Part shown: positions 12,800 through 23,989 of the stretch, piece by piece
Position numbering within the stretch: position 1 is the stretch's first letter
Layout of the letters: every line of letters starts with the position of its first letter
From: Sipunculus nudus
Taxonomy: Eukaryota; Annelida; Sipuncula; Golfingiida; Sipunculidae
DNA: 64,000 bases
NCBI GenBank assembly: GCA_026874595.1
Contig: CM049320.1
Location: 44,278,714-44,342,713, forward strand
Reading direction: 5' to 3'
The notes under the pieces: model-generated
Told to the model about the DNA's origin: nothing
The model's input: only the letters and a program-made list of their open reading frames with translations
Databases searched by the model: none
Made by a program: the position numbers and the translations under genes

Positions 12800-12991
12800 G
12801 TGACAGAGTTGGCACCACTGCGCTCGTTGCTGGAATGTCTGAAGGAGCCCGCACTGCGAGCCAGCTTTCCTGTCATGCAGCTCTGTGACTTTGCTATACA
12901 AATTGCTGATGGAATGACTTACCTTGAAAACAAACGCCTGATTCACAGGGACCTGGCGGCCAGGAATATCTTGGTGTTTGCTCGTGACCAA
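12800..12991 (+). CDS. Ack-like: ACK/TNK2-family tyrosine kinase, internal exon: hinge to catalytic loop
   Basis: This 192-bp exon (64 codons, phase 0 at both ends) encodes the central kinase domain of a non-receptor tyrosine kinase. It starts after a TTTTCAG acceptor and ends at CAA|gtaagg. Seen: the hinge segment [16 protein letters not shown], a helix E region ending [13 protein letters not shown], and the catalytic loop HRDLAARN (exon residues 49-56), with catalytic Asp, the AAR signature of tyrosine kinases and the Asn that binds Mg. ELAPLRSLL is typical of activated-CDC42-associated kinases (vertebrate TNK2/TNK1, fly Ack and Ack-like), cytosolic kinases acting downstream of CDC42 and in receptor trafficking. 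The N-lobe (Gly loop, VAIK Lys, helix C) is absent and must lie on exons left of the window. The assignment to kinase is near certain and to the ACK family strong. Which ACK paralogue it is rests on memory of family sequences. Confidence 0.95.
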
Positions 12992-13611
12992 GTAAGGTTC
13001 ATGTTTTTGGTGTTTATATACATTTCAGATTTATACAAGTATTTGTAGGTCATTGTCACAGGTGAACCTGATTATTAGATTTATTTTCAGAGAGTGAACT
13101 TGATATCTGTTATTCCAGGGCCTGACAAAATTTTATTTTTGCTGACTAGCCCACTGACCAGCCCATGGGCTAGTAAAGTTTGGTTTTTCACTATCCCACA
13201 GAAAAATTTCACTGACCTAGTATGTTTCTACAAAATTACTAGATATAAAAAATAATCTTACATCAATCAGACATTTTGGCCAAGATGGTGTACAGGTAAG
13301 TCAAATAGACAAAATAAATGAATTCTTTTACAAGTATACATTTATGTTTGTGTCAGGTATGAACACTATTTATGAGATGTATTAAATTGTTTTTGATGTT
13401 TGCAAATAGTGAAAACAAGACATTTTATTATAAAAAATTAATTGTGTCACCAGTATTGAGAAAACATGAAAAAATGTGTACCCTCTTCCCAACCATCCTG
13501 GATTTAGAATTTATAAGGGCCTAAAGGGTGTCTTTTGATTACAAAAATGCAGTGTGCATCTCAAGGTTGCAGTGAAAATCTTGTCTTCTGATCTGCTAGT
13601 TGTTGTTTCTA
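12992..13611. other. Intron after kinase exon
   Basis: Begins with the gtaagg donor. Contains a small inverted repeat (CTAGCCC ... GGGCTAG, about 13145-13171). No exon was seen. Confidence 0.6.
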
Positions 13612-14800
13612 TTTTTAGCTCAGCTGACTGTAAGTCATCTGAGCTATAGTGATCACCCTTTGTCCGTCGTCCATCTGGCCGTCCGGCCGTCCCGCCGTCT
13701 GTCCGTTAACAGGGCACAAATTGTAACCGCTGGACCTGGAATCTTCTGACTTTACATCCAGATAGGTCCATGAAAATTCTCAGTGAAAACCTGGCATTAA
13801 GTCTCTGTTACCCATATTCTTAGAGCTATTGGGCTCTGAAGTACTCCCCAGAATAATGGAAAATTTGATACAAAGCTCAAGTATCTGAACAACTAATGCA
13901 TTGATCACCATGATTCTTTGCATGGATATTAATCATGGAGTGTTTCATCAGTTTCTGAAGACTGGTGGTGCCACCTGTATTTTTAGCGAACCTGTGAGCT
14001 TATGCGATGGCGCAGCGTCGTCTGTCTGTCGTCAGCTGTCCGCCGTCCAGGGCTGGCTTTCCGCCGTCCATGGCTGTAAGTCAGAAACTGTCGGAGCTAG
14101 CAGCTCCAAATTACATGTAAGAATTTGTCACATGTGAAACTTGGTGCCCTGGAGCTTATTATTGGGTATCTGCATTAATTTAGATTTTATAGAGAAAAAG
14201 CTTAAAAACCTTTAAAAATCTTCTTCTCTGAAACTGTCCAGCCAAATTGTCCAATATTTCACAGAAATGATCCCTGGAACAATCTCTCTCAAGTTTGTTC
14301 GAATGGTTCCAGTTCGGAGATTTTTGGATGAGTTACAGGAGGTTGAACTTAGTCATCTGTCCAAAAAAGCACACAAAAATTAAAATCTCAGAAACAGCTA
14401 GAGCTATAGTGACCAAATTTTATACCAATGTTTGTCACATATGTCATATCTGATTTTGAGGTATTGGTGGCGCCACCTACATTGATGTGTTTTTTTTAAA
14501 GTGAAAATGTAATTTTAAACTCTTCTAGTTTATACACTGATTTATGATGAAACTGTTCAGCTGATTGGTTTAAACTTTACAAGAATTATTCAATGGTAGG
14601 GTTCTGCCAGTTTTATAAGAATAGATTGGGTAAATACAGTTTTAAAAAAGCATTGTAGCCAATTGAAAAATGCTTTCTGTATTTGAAAACAGATTTGACT
14701 TCATGCAGCCAAGTCAAGAGGTCACTCAGTACAAACAGGTGGGGGTCCAGACATCACCATGGCAACTGACCTGGCTCTGGGGGGGGGGTGTCTAGACAAT

Positions 14801-14820
14801 GTGTCTAGACGTCTAGACAC
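14801..14820. repeat. 20-bp perfect palindrome in RC-C
   Basis: GTGTCTAGACGTCTAGACAC equals its own reverse complement and sits in a cluster of GTCTAGAC words (14788-14840). The corresponding positions in the RC-C copies near 37280 and 54150 keep the cluster, with substitutions. Confidence 0.9.
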
Positions 14821-14930
14821 AGCGTCTAGACGTCTGGATACAATGTTTAGATGCAGAATTTCCAGATTATTGGAACTATATCTTTCAACTGTTTGAAAAA
14901 ACTTGGTTTGCATTTTAAGCAAATCGGGTT

Positions 14931-16527
14931 TATCATCAGGTCACATGTGAACTGCTGCACCTTCATTTTTGGTTAACCTCTGACCTTTCCTTGCTGCCCA
15001 GTGTCCATTTGTGCGTCTGTTTCCACACATAAACCCACATATCTCGGGAACCGTTTGACCGATCAGGCTAAAAATTTTGCATAAATGTAGCCCTTTGATA
15101 GCTTTATAACATAAAATAAAAAACTAGTGGTGCCACCTGCAACCACTTATGCACAGCGTCCATATGTTCATCTGCCTTTGGATAAAATCACTCATATCTC
15201 AGCAGTGGTTTGACTTATCCATCTGTAATTTTGCAGTTTTATACATCCTGGACAGGTTTCTCAATTTTATGACAGGTGTCGCCACCTACATTCACATTTA
15301 CTCTGCAGACATCCAAGCTCATATCTCGGGAACCGTTTGACCGATTAGGCCAAAATTTTGCATGTGTATAGATCTCACATAGCTCTTCATCATAGGCAAA
15401 ACTGGTGGTGCCACCTGCAACCATTTATGCACAGCGTCCATCTGTTCATCTGCCTTAGGTTAAAATCACTCATATCTCAGCAGTGGTTTGACTTTTCCGC
15501 TTGAAATTTTGCAGGTATTTTACATCCTTGACAGCTTTCTCGTTTTTATGACAGGTGGCGCCACCTACATTCACGTTTACTCTGCAGACATTCAAGCTCA
15601 TATCTCCGGATCCGTTTGACCGATTGGGCCAAAATTTTGCTTGTGTATAGATCTCACATAGCTCTTCATCATAGGCAAAACTGGTGGCGCGACCTGCAAC
15701 CACTTATGCACAGCATCCATCTGTTCATCTGCCTTTGGATAATATCACTCATATCTCAGCAGTGGTTTGACTTATCCACCTGAAATTTTGCAGGTTTATA
15801 CATCCTGGACAGCTTTCTTGATTTATGACAGGTGGCGCCACCTACATTCACATTTACACTGCAGACATCCAAGCTCATATCTCGGGAACCATTTGACTGA
15901 TTGGGCAAAAAGTTTGCACGTGTATAGATTCACATAGCTCTTCATCATAGGCAAAACTGGTGGCGCCATCTGCAACCACTTATGCACAGCGTCCATCTGT
16001 TTATCTGCCTTGGGATAAAATAGCTCATATCTCAGCAGTGGTTTGACTTATCCACCTGAAATTTTGCAGGTATTTTACATCCTTGACAGCTTTCTAGATT
16101 TTATGACAGGTGTCGCCACCTACATTCACATTTACTCTGCAGACATCCAAGCTCATATCTCGGGAACCGTTTGACTGATTAGGCCAAAATTTTGCATGTG
16201 TATAGATCTCACATAGCTCTTGGCGCCACCTGCAACCACTTATGCACAGCATCCATCTGTTGATCTGCCTTGGGATAAAATCACTCATATTTCGGCAGTG
16301 GTTTGACTTATCCACCTAAATTTTGCAGGTTTATACATCCTGAACAATTTTCTTAATTATATGACAGGTGGCACCACCTACATTCACATTCAAGCTGCAG
16401 ACATCCATGCTAATATGCAAGACACCACGCTCTATTCCCCTTGCCACTTAATCCATGCCTCACTTCACCCGTCCCACTCTGATTTCTGCGGATACACATA
16501 GTGGCTTGTCGACTACCCATATTCTGG
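14931..16527 (+). repeat. RC-A dimeric monomer array inside RC-C
   Basis: Alternating monomers, one ending in GGTGGNGCCACCTGCAACC and the other in GGTGNCGCCACCTACATTC, give a dimer of about 280 bp. The 3' end carries the RC-A terminal region with CTGG in place of CTAG at 16524-16527. This is the short version of the array that reaches 6.7 kb at 37420-44164. Confidence 0.8.
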
Positions 16528-18006
16528 TTTTAAAATGTCCTAGTCTGAAACTTGCAGGTCAGAAATGTCCATTTTGCTGAAATCATAATGACTAAGGTAG
16601 ATATGCAGGACTTAGGAGGATCAATATTAAATTTTAAAAATAAACCTCCATTCATACTCCTAAACTTTGCACAGGTTCGCATTAGGCCTGTAGGCCTTGT
16701 TATTAATTTTTACGATTTTTTTCCCTTATTTTGAGACCTTAAAAGATGTGGTCATCTGTTAACAAGGCACAAATCATGACAACTGGACCTGGAATCTTCT
16801 GTCTTAATATGCAGGGAGGTCCATGAAAAGTCTCCTTGAAAACATAGAATTAGGTCTCTGTTGCCCATATTCTTCGAGCTATAGTGCTTTGAAGTACCCC
16901 CTAGAACAACTATAAAGTTGATACAAAAGCACAAGTATCTCAACAAATGGTCCATTGATTGCCATGATTCTCTGCATGCTTATTCATCATGGGGTGTTTC
17001 ATCAGTTTTTGCTGACTGGTGGCGCTCCCTGTATTTTTTTTATTTTTTACAATTTTTTTTTTCTCTATATTTGAGACCTTTAAGGATGTAGTTATCTGTC
17101 AACAGAGTACAAATCGTAACGACTGGACCTAGAATCTTCATTCTTGACACAAAGGGAGACCAATGAAAAGTCTCCATGTAAACATGAAATTAGGTCTCTG
17201 TTACCCATATCCTTTGAGCTATGGGGCCCCAAGGTAACCCCCTGAATAGTAAAAAATTTCATACAAAAACTTCAACATTTCATTAACTACATCACTGATG
17301 GTCATGATTTTTGGTATACATATTGATCATGAGATGTTTCATCAGTTTCTGCAGACTGGTGGCAGCACCTGTATTTGTTCAGGTTTTTTTTACGAATTTT
17401 TTTCTCTATTTTCAAGACCTTTAAAGATATGAACATCTGTTAACAGGGCACAAATCATAACAACTGGACCTAGAATCTTCATTTTTGACACACAGGGAGA
17501 CCCATGAAAAGTCTCCATGGAAACCTGAAATTAGGTCTCTGTTACCCATATCCTTTAAGCTGTATGGCTCCAAAATACCCCCCCCCCCGAATAATGAAAA
17601 ATTTGATATAAAAAATGCAGTATCTCAATAACTACAACACTGATGGTCATGATTTTTGGCATACATATTGATCAGGAGGTGTTCGATCAGTTTCTGCAGA
17701 CTGGGTGTACCACCTCTATTTTTTTCAAATTTTTACAAATTTTTTTCTCTATTTTTGAGACATTTAAAGATGTGGTTATCTGTCAACAGGGTATAAATTG
17801 TAACAACTGGACCTAGAATCTTCTCTCTTGTCATGCAAGGAGGCCCATGAAAAGTGTCTGTGGAAATCTGAAATTAGGTCTTTGTTTCCAATATCCTTCA
17901 AGCTAAAGGATTCCGAAGAATCACTCAGAATTATAGACAATTTGAAACAAAAGCTGAAGTATCTGAACAACTAATGCAGAGATCACCATGATTCTTTGCA
18001 TGTTTA

Positions 18007-20629
18007 TTAGCTCAACTGACTATAAGTCATCTTAGCTATAGTCGTGGTCCATTGTCCATCGTCCGTCCGTCTGTCCGTCCGTCCGTCCGTAGATGTGGCA
18101 CGTTTTGAAACCGTAAGACCTAGGAATCCAAAATTGGGCATAATGTTAGATGTCCCCAAGATCTCCTACCAAGCCGAAAACTGGGTCTTTGCAACTTCAT
18201 TCCTTTGAGAAATTAAGGAAAAACCTCAATTTTTTAATGAAAACCTATTTTCACACTTCAGGACAACCTAATATCAAAACCACTCATCTGTTTTTCCTCA
18301 TATTTACCATAAATATTCTTCTATATAGTTCGTATGTACATGCCAGAAATTATGTCTGTATTATTTAATTTAAAAAAGTTATGGGCCCAAACATAATGCA
18401 TTTTGTAAAAAATCAGGAAAGATATTTGATCACTTAACACAAAAAATGTTAAAGCTATCGACCTTATTTCCAGTAATATAACTTTAATTAATCAAAATTA
18501 AATTGTATACCCAAAATTAGATGAAAATCTTTTAAAATTTCTAAAATATTAATAAAAATAAAAAATTGGTATCTTAAATTTTGCCCAACTTTGACCATGG
18601 CACGTTTTTTTCCTGTAAGTACTGTGGATTTAATTTTCACAGCATGTTTTTGTGAGCATTTTGTCTGTTAACACCAAAAATTTGAAACCAGTTGATCAAA
18701 AACTGTAGATTTTAATAAGTTTTCAAGCACCATGTAACATATTGTTTACATCAAGCTAGTGTTATGCAGTTTGCAAGAGCTCAGCTCCCCAGCTTCAGCT
18801 CTTAGTTCCTTAAATTTGGCATACAGTTAGATGTCTCCAAAATCCCCTACCATGCCAAGAATTTGGTCACTAGGACTTAATACCTTCGAGATATTAATGA
18901 AAAACTTCATTTTTCCATTAAAAACCCATTGTTACACTTCAAGACTGCCTAATATCAAAACCACTGATCTGACTTTAATCATAAATAATATACAAATTTT
19001 TCATTCTCTATGCACATGCCAGAATGATGTCAGTATTGCGTAATTGTTTTAAGTTATGGGCCCAAACATAATGCACTTTGTAAAAAATCAAAAAATATAT
19101 TTACTCCCTTAACAAGGGGCTTGCTGAAGCTAGAGATTTTTTTGTCAGGGATGTAACATTATTTAATCAAGATTCAATTGAATACCCAAAATTAGTTCTG
19201 AATTTTTCAAATTTTATAAGTTATTAATATAAATATAAAATTAGTACCTTAAATTTTGCCCAACTGTGACCATGGCATGTTTGTGTCCTGTGAGCACTGT
19301 TGATATAATTTTCATATCATGCACACATTAGGATTTCAGCTTTTTAGTTTAGAAAGCTGAAAGAAATTGGCCAAAAATTGTAGCTTTTATTAATGTTTTT
19401 CATGAGACCCTGTCAGACTTTGGCTCTCTCCAGCCCCTCTTGAGTCACCTGTATGTTGACCTTGTTGACCTTTCATCAAATTATGCACGCTTGAGACGAG
19501 GCATACAGGAATCCAGGCAGCTTATGGCCAGCCACAGTTGATCCAGGTGTCCGACCCAACTCATCTAGTAGTTTTAACCAACAACATAACAATAAACAAT
19601 AAATTAATAAATTTTTATTGGTTTTAAATAACAAATTAAAGAAAAATAGAAAAGGAATTTGTGAGTTTATAATAACAGGAAATTAACTTGCAGTTACTGA
19701 TGATATAAGAATCTTGTATCGATGGGTAGAATGTCACATATTCCAAATAACACCATGCAGTCACCTATGGCATTTTTCAGTTCAATTTTAATGATAAAGA
19801 AGTAAATCATATTATTCATTACTAATAATTAGGGATCATATGAAGGAAATTAATGATAGACAAAGATGCAGTTGATAATAGTAATCTAGATTCCTACTGT
19901 GTCTAGTGTGTACATTGAAGTGAAATTAGTCCAAAATGAATTTTTTACAGTTATTTTTTAATATAAATAAAAGCCATAAAACCAGGTACTTATGATCATT
20001 ATTTAAATGTGTGAATTTTGTATATTCTGGATTCTCAACATCATTGGTTGGTGAAATGGAATAAATACCAGACATGGTGTGAATACTTTGTAATTGTATT
20101 TAAATACGAATATGATTATGTACTCCATTATATGTTTCTTGCATAAAGAATAGGAATTCAGGTAAAAATGAAAGTATATGAATACTCGTGCAAATACTTT
20201 CAAAATGTATTCATGAATGCATTCATGAATATATTCTTTAATATTATTTTAATAATCATATCAGTTATATTTCATTTAAAAAAATCATATGATTCTCTTA
20301 TTATTTTTTATAAAAATTATATTTGGGACAATATTTGTAATTTTTTTTAATAAATAGTTAAACTCTTATATTATATGTTCTGCTTATAAGTTATATGGCC
20401 AAGTCAAAATCTGTGTGACAATAGTACTCCATTTGTTAATAAAATAAATGAAATCAATCCTCTTCCCTGTCTCCAAAGGTACTATCAAAATCATACATAA
20501 GCTAAACAACAACAACTCATAATACAGCTTATATTTATTACCACACAAAACCAGCATGTGCCTCATTTCTAAATAATATTTTTTTATCATATATAACAGC
20601 TGAGCGTCGTGACCCATAGGTCCCTTGTT
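18007..20629 (+). mobile_element. RC-B2 element with internal duplication
   Basis: 5' end TTAGCTCAACTGACTATAAG, hairpin partner, (GTCC)n tract, then GATGTGGCACGTTTTGAAAC. The body contains two related halves (about 18140-18780 and 18820-19440) that share the words ATGTC(C/T)CCAA, CCTAATATCAAAACCA and ATGGGCCCAAACATAATG. The tail is AT-rich. The 3' end is CAGCTGAGCGTCGTGACCCA then TCCCTTGTT (20597-20629). No coding sequence was seen. Confidence 0.8.
20208..20231. repeat. 24-bp perfect palindrome in AT-rich RC-B2 tail
   Basis: An exact self-complementary stretch built of ATTCATGAAT on either side of a central GC. It could form a cruciform. No matching word was seen in the other RC-B2 copies. 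Confidence 0.9.
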
Positions 20630-20995
20630 CTTAAATTTTTCAACTTTGGCCTTGTGAGCAGGATATCTCTAAAAGGATTCACAATAGGAATTTTATTTCT
20701 TTGGTGAAGATGTATATCGACAAAATCTTGGTCCAGTTCGAAGATGGGTGACCTTGACCTACTTTTCAAGGTCACATAGCTTGTAATAGAATAAAACTTA
20801 GAAGCTTATTTTTCAGGAAGCATTTGGTGGATTGTTATGAATCATGGTGCATACCTCTCCATTTTAAATTTATAACTGAGACATGTACGAATATACATCC
20901 ACGTGAGAACAGATATTTAGTACTTGTTACTGTTACCACCTCTAAACACTGTTCTTTTGGCTGAGGGCTTTTGTCAGCTTCTGCTGATATTCTAG
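20630..20995 (+). mobile_element. RC-E element, 3' part
   Basis: Body matches 28535-29099 (GTGAGCAGGATATCTCTAAA, TTTTATTTC, GAAGATGTATATCGA). The 3' sub-terminal arm GCTGAGGGCT is at 20960-20969, the terminal hairpin TCAGC-TTCT-GCTGA at 20974-20987, then TATTCTAG at 20988-20995. The 5' end is missing, as RC-B2 sequence abuts it on the left. Confidence 0.8.
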
Positions 20996-21495
20996 TTTTT
21001 CTCTATTTTTGAGACCTTTAAGGATGCTGTCATCTGTTAACGTGGCACAAATTGTAACAACTGGACCTAGAATCTTCATTCTTGTCATGCAAGGAGGCCC
21101 ATGAAAAGTGTCTGTGGAAACCTGAAATTAGTTTTCTGTTACCCATATCCTTCAAGCTATAGGACTCCGAAGTATCCTTTAGAATATTCAAAAATTTATA
21201 CAAAAGCTGAAGTATCTGAACAACTAAAGCATTAATCACCATGATTCTTTGCATGGATATTGATCAAGGAGTGTTTCATCAGTTTCTGCAGACTGGTGGC
21301 GCCACCTGTATTTTTTATCATGGTTTACACATTTTTTCTATTTTTGAGATATATAATACAGACACAATCATGGCCTGTTGGTTAATATGTTTGATGCTTC
21401 AGTTGAATGGGTATATTCTAACATTCAGATGATAAAATTTCCTTTTGCGAATCTCTTCCCAGTCAGCTTAGCATCATGACCCATGGGTAACTTGT
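20996..21495 (+). mobile_element. RC-B1 3' part with an empty RC-A site
   Basis: One ~336-bp unit followed by the RC-B1 tail ending CATGACCCATGGGTAACTTG. At 21300-21345 the sequence runs uninterrupted from GCCACCTGTATTTTTT to TTTACACATTTTTTC. In the 9023 and 56199 copies an RC-A element sits at this point, so this is the unoccupied state. Confidence 0.8.
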
Positions 21496-21952
21496 TTTTC
21501 TCTATTTTTGAGACCTTAAAAGATGGTGTCAACTGATAATAAGGCACAAATTGTAATGACTAGACCTAGAATCTTCTTTCTTGACATGCTGAGAGGCCCA
21601 TGAAAAGTCTCCATGGAAACCTGAAATTAGGTCTCTGTCACCCATATTGTTCGAGCTATGAGGCTCAGAAGTACCACCCAGAATAACTGAAATTGGGTCA
21701 CAGTGACCTATATTCTTAGAGTTTTGGGGTATGTTTTAGCACCCAAAAAATAATGCAAAATAAACACAAATTGCCAGATTCCTCATGAAAGGCTGGTTGG
21801 ATTGTCATCAGATTTGTTGTGCTTATGGGTCTTGATGAACTTAAGCTAATATGCATGAACAGTGATGCCACCTATCTTAATTGGTTGTCTGTGCAAGGAC
21901 ATTTTATCAACATGTCAGTCGGCTGAGTGTCATGACCCACAGGTCACTTGTT
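21496..21952 (+). mobile_element. RC-B1 3' part (second 3' end)
   Basis: Starts TTTTCTCTATTTTTGAGACC and runs through one B1-type unit to a second terminus GGCTGAGTGTCATGACCCAC then AGGTCACTTG. Two consecutive 3' ends imply that one RC-B1 was inserted in another here. The last 170 bp match the end of the 50937-52600 element. Confidence 0.7.
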
Positions 21953-22414
21953 TTATTTTGCATTTAACCTTCAAAATTTTTTCTGCATATTCATAACAAA
22001 CTCCCATTGAGGTATCCAAAAAATATGTTCCTTGACTTATACAATTGTCATTCTTTTCTAAATCTTAATCTTCGCTGAAAATGGTTACTTTCTGGAATTT
22101 TCAAGAAAATATCAGAAAGTTTTTCTCCAATTACCTTTAGTCATAATTGTTAATGTCATGTTCATTTGCCCCTATGTTGATTTGAAAATCTGGCTGGTCA
22201 ACTGAATTGACGCGGAAACATCTGAAGTTAAAATGTGAACACGTGCCCATGGATAAAAAGTAACATGAAAACAATTGATTTTTGCTTGAAACTGATGTGG
22301 GTTGACAGTCGGTGACCTGCCAGAGAAATATATCACAAAAGAAATAAGTATGTTATGAATTTGCAAAAAAATTTCTAAAATTCAGCTACGTGCCATGACC
22401 CATGGATCCCTTGT
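21953..22414 (+). mobile_element. Probable RC-B2 tail
   Basis: Mostly unassigned AT-rich DNA, but it ends CAGCTACGTGCCATGACCCA then TGGATCCCTTGTTTT, an RC-B2-type terminus. Its 5' partner is unclear. Confidence 0.45.
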
Positions 22415-23850
22415 TTTAGGCTGTATTGTTTTCAGATGAATTGTCAACCTCCAGGCAGCCCACTTCTGGTTGCTGGAGGTCATTTAGTGCAGTTATATAA
22501 ACAGCAGTGTACACTAAGTGTTATGCAGTAATTGTATCCGCCAAAACAAAGTTTTGCGGATACTCTGTTTTTGACCGGGTTCCACCACCGCCGCTGCCGT
22601 GGTGTTTGTTTTCGGAGAACTCCTCTGAGACTACTGGACCGATTTTTCCTAAACTTACACCAATTATTGGGTCACATAAACTGGTGCATAACCATTTTGT
22701 GTTGACCTCTGACCTTTCTTCTCTCCAGTGCGTCCATCTGTGCGTCTGTTTTGACACATTAACCCACATATCTTTGGACTCGTTTGACCAATCAGGAAAA
22801 TTTTTTTTACACAAATGCAGCCCTTGGATAGCTTTATAACATACACAAAAATGGTGGCTCCACCAGCAGCCATTCTTGCACAGTGTCCATCTGTTCGTTT
22901 GACTTGGGTTAAAATTACTCATATCTTGGCAGTGGTTTGACTTATTTACCTGAAATTTGGTATGCTTATACATCCTGGATAGCTTTCTTGATTTTATGAC
23001 AGGTGGCGCCACCTACATTCACGTTCATGCTGCAGATATCCATGGTAATATCTCCTGACTGGTTTGACATATGTTCCTGAAAATTTGCCTGTGTTTAGAC
23101 CTCACATAGTTCTGTATCATACAAAAAACTTGAGGGGCCACCTGCAACCAGTTTTGCACAGCGTCCATCAGTTCATTTGACTTGGGTTAAAATCACTCAT
23201 ATCTCAGCAGTGTTTCGACTTATTCACCTGAAAATTAGCATACGTATACATCCTGGATAGCTTTCTTGATTTTATGACAGGTGGCGCCACCTACATTCAC
23301 GTTCATGCTGTAGCTATCCATGCTAATATCTCCTGACTGGTTTGATGTACCTTCCTGAAGTAATGCATAGTTTGGATCTCACATAGCTCTTTATCATACA
23401 AGAAACTGGTGACGCCACCTTCAACCATTTTTTGCACAGAGTCTATCTGTTTGTCTGCTGTGGGATAAAATCACTCATATCTCAGCAGTGGTTTGACTTT
23501 TCAACCTGAAATTTTGCATGTATATCTTGGATAGTTATTTGTTAAAATAACAGGTGGCGCTACCTATAATCATGTTTACCTGGCAGCCATCCATGCTAAT
23601 ATGTAACACATCTAACTCTATTTCCCCTTGCCACTAAATCCATGCCTCACTTCACCCATCCTACTCTGATTGTGGCGGATACATGTAGTGACTACCCGTA
23701 TTCAAGTTGCGATTTGTTTTTAGCTGTATTTGAGGCAGTAATTGTTATTTGTTTTACCTGTATTTGAGCTGTATTTCCTTATTTGTAAAGCTGTTTTCAC
23801 TCCAATATGCAAAACTTTTCTTGAAATACTTCTGATCAGTTGTAACTATT
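22415..23850 (+). mobile_element. RC-B2 internal fragment split by RC-A, next to kinase exon
   Basis: 22490-22536 (AAGTGTTATGCAGTAAT) and 23760-23830 (TGTATTTCCTTATTTGTAA and CCAATATGCAAAACTTT) together match the stretch 35210-35300 of a full RC-B2. The RC-A at 22537-23706 is inserted between them. The fragment stops about 13-40 bp short of the acceptor at 23863. Confidence 0.6.
22537..23706 (+). mobile_element. RC-A element
   Basis: Intact 5' hairpin: arm TATCCGCCAAAAC and partner GTTTTGCGGATAC separated by AAA. It starts A|TC. GCC-rich tract, TGACCTCTGACCT at 22703-22715, then A/B monomers with GGTGGCGCCACC. The 3' terminus is degraded (shortened hairpin, TTCAAG for TTCTAG) at 23706. Confidence 0.85.
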
Positions 23851-23863
23851 TTGTGATTTACAG

Positions 23864-23961
23864 ATAAAAGTGAGTGATTTTGGCTTGTCTCGTGCTTTGG
23901 GTGTTGGATCTGACTATTACCAAACCAACTTCAATGTCAATCTCAAGCTTCCAATAGCATG
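23864..23961 (+). CDS. Ack-like: ACK/TNK2-family tyrosine kinase, internal exon: DFG and activation loop
   Basis: This 98-bp exon (32 codons plus two bases of a Trp codon) continues the kinase domain from the exon at 12800-12991 across a 10.9-kb intron. It begins after TTTACAG and ends TG|gtaagt. Seen: IKVSDFGLSRAL with the Mg-binding DFG at exon residues 5-7, an activation loop with adjacent tyrosines (SDYYQTNFNVN) that are candidate autophosphorylation sites, and the P+1 segment KLPIA leading into the split Trp. KLPIAW followed by CAPE is an ACK-family feature; most tyrosine kinases have a K/R-W-M/T-APE version. The acceptor is about 13 bp from recognisable RC-B2-like repeat, and a 43-bp minisatellite starts within about 30-50 bp of the donor, so this exon is tightly flanked by repeats on both sides. 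Confidence 0.95.
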
Positions 23962-23989
23962 GTAAGTAAAATCAGGTTTTATAGCTCAG

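Larger units (their letters stand above)
13985..16699 (+). mobile_element. RC-C element carrying an RC-A array (composite)
   Basis: Left terminus AGCGAACCTGTGAGC with sub-terminal arm GCGAACCTGTG (13986-13996). The matching arm CACAGGTTCGC is at 16670-16680, followed by a terminal hairpin AGGCC-TGTA-GGCCT and TTG. The left arm (13985-14930) holds a GTCC/CCG-rich tract, a GGTGGCGCCACC module (about 14467-14478) and a TCTAGA palindrome cluster. The middle (14931-16527) is RC-A sequence without the RC-A 5' end, ending TATTCTGG. The right arm is 172 bp, exactly as in the 36486-44336 copy. Confidence 0.8.
13612..18006 (+). mobile_element. RC-B1 element split by an RC-C composite
   Basis: 5' end TTTTTAGCTCAGCTGACT plus hairpin partner and GTCC/GGCC-rich tract. 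After one repeat unit (ending GGTGGTGCCACCTGTA) it is interrupted at 13985-16699 by an RC-C element. It resumes in the same T-rich spacer and runs through further ~336-bp units until an RC-B2 start at 18007. Its own 3' end may be the one at 21463-21495 or 21952. Confidence 0.75.

Noticed and set aside
13145-13171. Hairpin CTAGCCC ... GGGCTAG near the kinase exon
   Set aside because: Isolated short inverted repeat with no second copy or element context.
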